From: Staphylococcus edaphicus
GTDB taxonomy: Bacteria > Bacillota > Bacilli > Staphylococcales > Staphylococcaceae
DNA length: 45,957 bases
Reading direction: 5' to 3'
Assembly: GCF_002614725.1 (NCBI RefSeq)
Contig: NZ_MRZN01000020.1
Span: 1 to 45,957 of the forward strand
The first letter of the stretch is position 1; each line of letters starts with the position of its first letter. The position numbers and the translations under genes are program-made. The notes under the pieces are model-generated. The model searched no databases and had not been told where the DNA came from. It worked only from the letters and a program-made list of their open reading frames with translations. Below are positions 44,028 to 45,957 of the stretch, piece by piece.

Positions 44028-45752
44028 ATGGTAAAGGTAAATTTAAAAGCAGCACCTTATAACTTAGATGACGAACAAATCACGTGGGTTGAACAGACAC
44101 TCGACCATTTAACAGATGAAGAAAAAATCGGACAATTATTCTTCAACTTATTTTCATTAGAGGGTGGAAAAAAATTTCACGATGCCGACTTAAGTAACAA
44201 GGAAGTATTAGAACGCTATCATATTGGGGGCGCTCGTTATGAAGGTGGTAACAAAGAGGACGTACAGCATTTATTGAATGATTTACAAAAACATACGAAA
44301 ATCCCTGTATTAGTTGCTGCTAACTGTGATTCTGGTGGTAATGGTGCTTGTAAAGATGGAACATACATTGCCAGTGCAGCACAATGTGAAGCTGCTCAAG
44401 ATACAAAAGTAGCCTATCATGCTGGCTTAGTATCTGCGCGTGAATCATCAGCCCTAGGTGTTCATATAAATTTTGATCCCTGTGTAGATATTTTAAAAAA
44501 TTGGCGTAATACAATTGTTAACACACGTGCTTATGGTACAAACGCAGAAACTGTAATCAAATACTCAAGTGCCTTTATCGATGGCTTTAATGCCGAACGT
44601 GACATGATTACATGTATCAAGCATTTCCCAGGTGATGGGACAGAAGAACGAGATCAACATTTAGTCCTCGGGGTAAATGAATTATCTACAACAGAATGGG
44701 ATGATAGTTTCCGTAAGGTCTATCAACATCATATCGATCGCGGTGTACAAATGATTATGGCAGGTCATATTGCACAACCCGCATATTCTAAACAATTAAA
44801 TCCGAGCTTGGAAGACAAAGATATCTTACCTGCGACTTTATCTAAAGAATTAATTACAGATTTACTTAAAGACGACATGAACTTTAATGGATTGGTTGTA
44901 ACAGATGCAAGCCATATGTTAGGTATGACAGCTTCAATGCGTCGTGAAGAATATGTTCCCCTTTCGATTGCTGCCGGATGTGATATGTTCCTCTTCTTCA
45001 ATGACCTAGAAGAAGACTATCAATTTATGCTAAACGGTTATAAAAATGGGGTCATTACCAATGAACGTCTAAACGACGCAGTACGACGTATATTAGGTTT
45101 AAAAGCGCAATTACGTTTGCACGAAAAACAAGAAAACGGTACCCTTATTCGTCCTCAAGAAGATTTAAATATAATTGGTTGCCAAGAACATTTGGACATG
45201 CGTGCAGAAGCCGCAGATTTAGGTATCACATTAGTAAAAAACACTTTAGACCAACTACCTATTCGTCCAGAAACACATAAAAATATTCAACTATACATTA
45301 TTGAAGGCGAAAAAGATGGCATATATAAATCTGCTAACAACGTACAAGATGACGTTATAAAAGAATTGGAAGCGCGTGGTTTTAATGTCACTTTAAATGA
45401 TGGCTCTACACGTGTTAAAGGCAAAACATTAGCTTATCGTAAAAAGGTAGATGCTGCCCTTGTCTTTGCCAATATAATTGGCTATGCCGCTGAAAATAAT
45501 TACCGCATTAAATGGGGAACTGCCATGAGCAATGAGATTCCATGGTATGTTCATGAAGTGCCAACAGTATTTGTTTCTCTTAATTTCACTACACATTTGC
45601 ATGATGTATCGATGGTTAAAGCCTACGTAAATGCGTACCATTCTAATCCTGAAACAATTAAACAAACTGTAGATAAAATAATGGGAGAAAGTGAATTCAA
45701 AGGGTCATATAATGAACTTGTTTGGACTGATAAATGGGAAGCCAAACTTTAA
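44028..45752 (+). CDS. GH3-family glycosidase, NagZ-like, cytoplasmic
   Basis: 574 residues. The GH3 barrel carries the NagZ-type loop KHFPGDGTEERDQH (residues 198-211), with an Asp-x-His pair (D209, H211) in place of the usual D-(S/T)-H. The nucleophile Asp is probably D293 in VVTDASHMLGM. A second alpha/beta domain follows from about 390 (ITLVKNTLDQLPIRP). There is no signal peptide, so the substrate must be imported. NagZ enzymes release beta-GlcNAc; with this variant loop and no cell-wall genes nearby, another beta-glycoside, possibly a glucuronide, is conceivable. GAAGGAG precedes the ATG. Specificity is unknown. Confidence 0.8.
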   Translation: MVKVNLKAAPYNLDDEQITWVEQTLDHLTDEEKIGQLFFNLFSLEGGKKFHDADLSNKEVLERYHIGGARYEGGNKEDVQHLLNDLQKHTKIPVLVAANCDSGGNGACKDGTYIASAAQCEAAQDTKVAYHAGLVSARESSALGVHINFDPCVDILKNWRNTIVNTRAYGTNAETVIKYSSAFIDGFNAERDMITCIKHFPGDGTEERDQHLVLGVNELSTTEWDDSFRKVYQHHIDRGVQMIMAGHIAQPAYSKQLNPSLEDKDILPATLSKELITDLLKDDMNFNGLVVTDASHMLGMTASMRREEYVPLSIAAGCDMFLFFNDLEEDYQFMLNGYKNGVITNERLNDAVRRILGLKAQLRLHEKQENGTLIRPQEDLNIIGCQEHLDMRAEAADLGITLVKNTLDQLPIRPETHKNIQLYIIEGEKDGIYKSANNVQDDVIKELEARGFNVTLNDGSTRVKGKTLAYRKKVDAALVFANIIGYAAENNYRIKWGTAMSNEIPWYVHEVPTVFVSLNFTTHLHDVSMVKAYVNAYHSNPETIKQTVDKIMGESEFKGSYNELVWTDKWEAKL

Positions 45753-45831
45753 CAGTACAATTCATTTTGTGAAAATGAGTTATGTTAGAGAAACTATTAC
45801 AATTGTAACTAAATATAATAAAGAAAAAATA

Positions 45832-45957
45832 AGAGTCCGGGACATAAACATTTCTGATTAAAGAATAAACGTCAATTTCTATTGAAATTATATAGAAATT
45901 GACGTTTTCTTTATTTTTATATAATTTTGTAGCTCGTTGAGCTACTATTTTTCTTAT
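45832..45957. repeat. Intergenic repeat block with two hairpins (cut by window edge)
   Basis: GAGTCCGGGACATAAA begins a common staphylococcal intergenic element. A perfect 15-bp stem AACGTCAATTTCTAT (45868-45882) / ATAGAAATTGACGTT (45892-45906) follows, with T-rich sequence after it, and probably ends the GH3 operon. A second hairpin GTAGCTC-GTT-GAGCTAC (45929-45945) follows close to the edge. Confidence 0.75.

Overview
The window is about 46 kb of low-GC Firmicute chromosome and almost certainly Staphylococcus. Evidence: strong AGGAGG-type ribosome sites, an IS1182-family transposase start, the common staphylococcal intergenic repeats, an OpuC transporter, a Staphylococcus-type histidine operon beginning with hisZ, CodY- and Fur-type operators, and FphF and FhuD relatives. 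A D-serine dehydratase gene, a ppx-ppk1 pair, carnitine catabolism and hexuronate catabolism together suggest the S. saprophyticus / S. cohnii side of the genus rather than S. aureus; the species call is inference. No rRNA, tRNA, CRISPR array or prophage was seen.

Left part (1-8.9 kb): the cut-off start of an IS1182-type transposase and a dispersed repeat are followed by a minus-strand osmolyte block. opuCA-CB-CC-CD (quaternary-amine ABC importer) is continued by an fphF-like esterase gene. Upstream lies a three-gene operon (beta-keto acid cleavage enzyme, L-carnitine dehydrogenase, hotdog thioesterase) with a TetR regulator. Together these predict import of carnitine and its conversion to glycine betaine. 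A YdeI-like gene follows.

Middle part (9-26.3 kb): mostly transport and housekeeping genes: an APC amino-acid permease, an MFS exporter, a FetAB-type ABC exporter, a CPBP membrane protease, an FMN-binding glutamate-synthase-like protein, a DsbA-like protein, an M42 aminopeptidase, an SDR divergent from an AbgT-family transporter with a CodY-like box between them, ppx-ppk1, and a solitary dsdA. Most units end in clear hairpin terminators.

Histidine operon (26.4-33.4 kb): hisZ-G-D-C-B-H-A-F-IE, complete, in most places with overlapping ends, preceded by a promoter and a CodY-like box identical in all 15 bases to the one before the AbgT gene. A Fur-box-controlled FhuD-like siderophore-binding lipoprotein faces it.

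Right part (34.5-46 kb): a broken VOC-family gene, a GNAT acetyltransferase, an SDR, several small genes, then a minus-strand hexuronate operon (transporter, uxaC, uxuA, uxuB) that takes glucuronate to 2-keto-3-deoxygluconate. A roughly 1 kb gap contains a decayed gene, cre-like sites and a Rex/Crp-type palindrome. It separates this operon from a divergent pair coding for a HAD-family protein and a cytoplasmic GH3 (NagZ-like) glycosidase of unknown substrate. The kinase and aldolase needed to finish hexuronate breakdown are not in the window.
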